In this document: one piece after another, positions 62,462-64,000 of the stretch
Position numbering within the stretch: the stretch's first letter is position 1
Layout: each line of letters starts with the position of its first letter
NCBI RefSeq assembly: GCF_004167675.1
Contig: NZ_SEZQ01000004.1
Length of the DNA stretch: 64,000 bases
Direction: 5' to 3' (one strand)
DNA from: Aliivibrio finisterrensis_A
GTDB lineage: Bacteria > Pseudomonadota > Gammaproteobacteria > Enterobacterales > Vibrionaceae
Notes under the pieces: model-generated
Database searches by the model: none
What the model was told of the DNA's origin: nothing
What the model saw: only the letters and a program-made list of their open reading frames with translations
Position numbers and translations under genes: made by a program

Positions 62462-63772
62462 TTAGAAACGGTAGTTCGCTTGAACACCTAGTAGCCATAC
62501 GCTACCCGTTGTTTCGCCAGTGAAAGAACCACCGATAGCTTGAGCTTTATCATCTGAATCGTATCCGCGAGATTCTGTGATAGGTGCATCTTTAGCTATA
62601 ATATAAGTGAAACCGGCATCTAGAGATAGATTTTGTGACCATTCATAGCCAGCACCAATACTTAACCAAGTACGATCCGTCTCAGGAATTGTGATAGTAC
62701 GGTTTTTATCGCTAACCGCTGAGGTATCGTAAGCAATGCCAGAACGTAAGGTGATTTTTTGGTTCAGTTGGTAAGTACCACCTAGCGCGATGCGGTAGTT
62801 ATCTTCCCAATGTTCTTCTTTAATATCTTGTACAGGTGTACTAAGAGAAGGAATATTTGCTTCTAATTTTTCAAAGCTGCTCCAGTCGGTCCAATTAAAA
62901 CTCGCATGAATAGCAACCGACTCAGTTAATTGATGGAAGCTAGCTAATTCAGCAGTAGCAGGCATTGCTAATTCCATGGAGCCATTGTATGTTTTATTTG
63001 GATTTAATGGGTTAAATGCAAATCCATTCGCTTTACCTTCTAAATCTAATTTTACTTCTGACTTATAAGTAAAACCAATGCGGTTTGCATCGTTGATTTG
63101 CCAAGCGGTACCCACTTGCCAACCAAACGCTTCATCCGTACCTTCCATGTATTTTAATGTAGTGCCTTTAGGAATCGGTCCAATTGCATTTGGTGTTGTT
63201 GCTCCAAAGTGACCTTCGCCCATTACATAGCGTACACCACCACCAATGCTTAATTGTGGCATCACTTGATAAGCAATGTTTAGGTTTAGTTCTTTAGTGA
63301 TGATACTTGCTGTATTACCAAAGTGGCTTGCTGCAAAGTTTTCATCAAGATCGGTTTCCATGCCGTAGTTAGTACCTAGCGCAACACCAAGGGCTAATTT
63401 TTCATTTACACGGTGTGATAGATAAAAGTTAGGGATCACAGCGCTGTGAGCGAAGTCTTCAGATGACGTATGCCCACTTTTTTGTGTTAGTGATTTAGAA
63501 CCATCAACATATCCATTAACATCAACGTTAGGATCAACATAAATACCACCTACCGAAATCTGCGTACCTTCTAGGTAAGTCAGCATTGCCATGTTACGCC
63601 ATTGTGCATCAGCACCATCAGCCATTGCTGCTTCACCTGCGTACGCACGACCAAGACCAGTTGCTGAATACTCTGCCAATTGGAAGCCTGCTGCCATAGA
63701 CGTAGTGCTTGTTACTGAGCCTAATAGACCAAGTGCAATAGCAAGAGATAGGCGGTTTTTATTATTGTTCAT
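62462..63772 (-). CDS. fadL: FadL-family outer-membrane fatty acid transporter
   Basis: 436 residues from the ATG at 63772, with GGAAA just upstream; another ATG at 63784 would add four residues. Signal peptide ending SMA, then AGFQLAEYSATGLGRAYAGE, the characteristic N-terminal plug start of FadL, followed by a beta-barrel ending in aromatic YRF. It imports long-chain fatty acids across the outer membrane. A FadR-like operator lies upstream. Vibrios often carry several FadL paralogues, and which one this is cannot be told here. Confidence 0.92.
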   Translation of the reverse strand: MNNNKNRLSLAIALGLLGSVTSTTSMAAGFQLAEYSATGLGRAYAGEAAMADGADAQWRNMAMLTYLEGTQISVGGIYVDPNVDVNGYVDGSKSLTQKSGHTSSEDFAHSAVIPNFYLSHRVNEKLALGVALGTNYGMETDLDENFAASHFGNTASIITKELNLNIAYQVMPQLSIGGGVRYVMGEGHFGATTPNAIGPIPKGTTLKYMEGTDEAFGWQVGTAWQINDANRIGFTYKSEVKLDLEGKANGFAFNPLNPNKTYNGSMELAMPATAELASFHQLTESVAIHASFNWTDWSSFEKLEANIPSLSTPVQDIKEEHWEDNYRIALGGTYQLNQKITLRSGIAYDTSAVSDKNRTITIPETDRTWLSIGAGYEWSQNLSLDAGFTYIIAKDAPITESRGYDSDDKAQAIGGSFTGETTGSVWLLGVQANYRF

Positions 63773-63935
63773 TGATTTTTCCATATTGGTACAACTGTAC
63801 GCTGAATTTCGTGGTAATAAGTTGAAGTGGATAATACGTTCTAGAGTAAAAACTTCAAACAAAAAATTGATTTATTCGAGTTTTAAGCGCTTTTTTCTGT
63901 AAAAAGTTTCAGATTTAGCTAAATTTTCTGTATTT

Positions 63936-63952
63936 ATCTGGTCGGATGTGTT
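63936..63952 (-). promoter_or_regulatory. FadR-like operator upstream of fadL
   Basis: ATCTGGTCGGATGTGTT agrees with the enterobacterial FadR consensus (AGCTGGTCCGAYNTGTT) at 15 of 17 positions. It lies about 165 bases upstream of the fadL start. A second partial copy, AACTGGT, is at 63978-63984. Confidence 0.6.
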
Positions 63953-64000
63953 ATTTGGGCGTACAGGTGTATATCTTAACTGGTGTTTGAGGGTATATGT

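Overview
This window is a single block of core polar-flagellum and chemotaxis genes from a marine gammaproteobacterium of the Vibrionaceae. It is AT-rich, and the gene order, the five tandem flagellins and the flrABC cascade fit an Aliivibrio (A. fischeri / A. logei type) chromosome best. The species cannot be fixed from sequence reading alone. Nothing suggests a mobile element, prophage, CRISPR array, tRNA or rRNA.

Layout. Positions 1-229: 3' end of cheR. 424-11656: rod, hook, ring and junction genes flgBCDE, flgFGHI, flgJ and flgKL. 12264-19359: five tandem flagellin genes (named flaA-flaE by order). 19483-22639: flaG, fliD, a FliT-like chaperone gene (flaI) and fliS. 22856-26964: sigma-54 regulators flrA, flrB, flrC. 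27066-39832: MS ring, switch and export genes fliEFGHIJ, fliKLMNOPQR, flhB. 39864-40541: a PilZ (YcgR-like) gene on the minus strand. 40806-46051: flhA, flhF, flhG, fliA. 46088-53434: cheY, cheZ, cheA, cheB, parC, parP, cheW and a DUF2802 gene (fipA). 53719-60743: cytochrome c maturation genes ccmABCDEFGHI. 60851-63772: mlaA, then two minus-strand genes, a DUF2238 membrane protein and a FadL porin.

Regulation can be read directly. Nine sites have the exact sigma-54 geometry GG-N10-GC, before flgB, flgF, flgJ, flgK, flaA, flrB, fliE, fliK and flhA. Three flagellin genes (flaB, flaC, flaD) have sigma-28 type promoters with N11 spacing. This is the four-tier Vibrio hierarchy: FlrA with sigma-54 drives flrBC, fliE and flhA; FlrC with sigma-54 drives hook and basal-body genes and flaA; FliA drives the other flagellins. 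FlrA keeps the two arginines tied to c-di-GMP sensing, and a PilZ protein sits beside flhB, so c-di-GMP probably acts at two levels. FlhF, FlhG, FipA, ParC and ParP give polar placement of the flagellum and chemoreceptor arrays.

I found no wholly new system. The less expected material is in the non-coding DNA: two sigma-54 promoters that overlap the terminator of the previous gene, a TTGCCGC/GCGGCAA cluster upstream of flaA, leader hairpins in four of the five flagellin genes, two large hairpins without T-tracts between flgD and flgE, and a FadR-like operator upstream of fadL.
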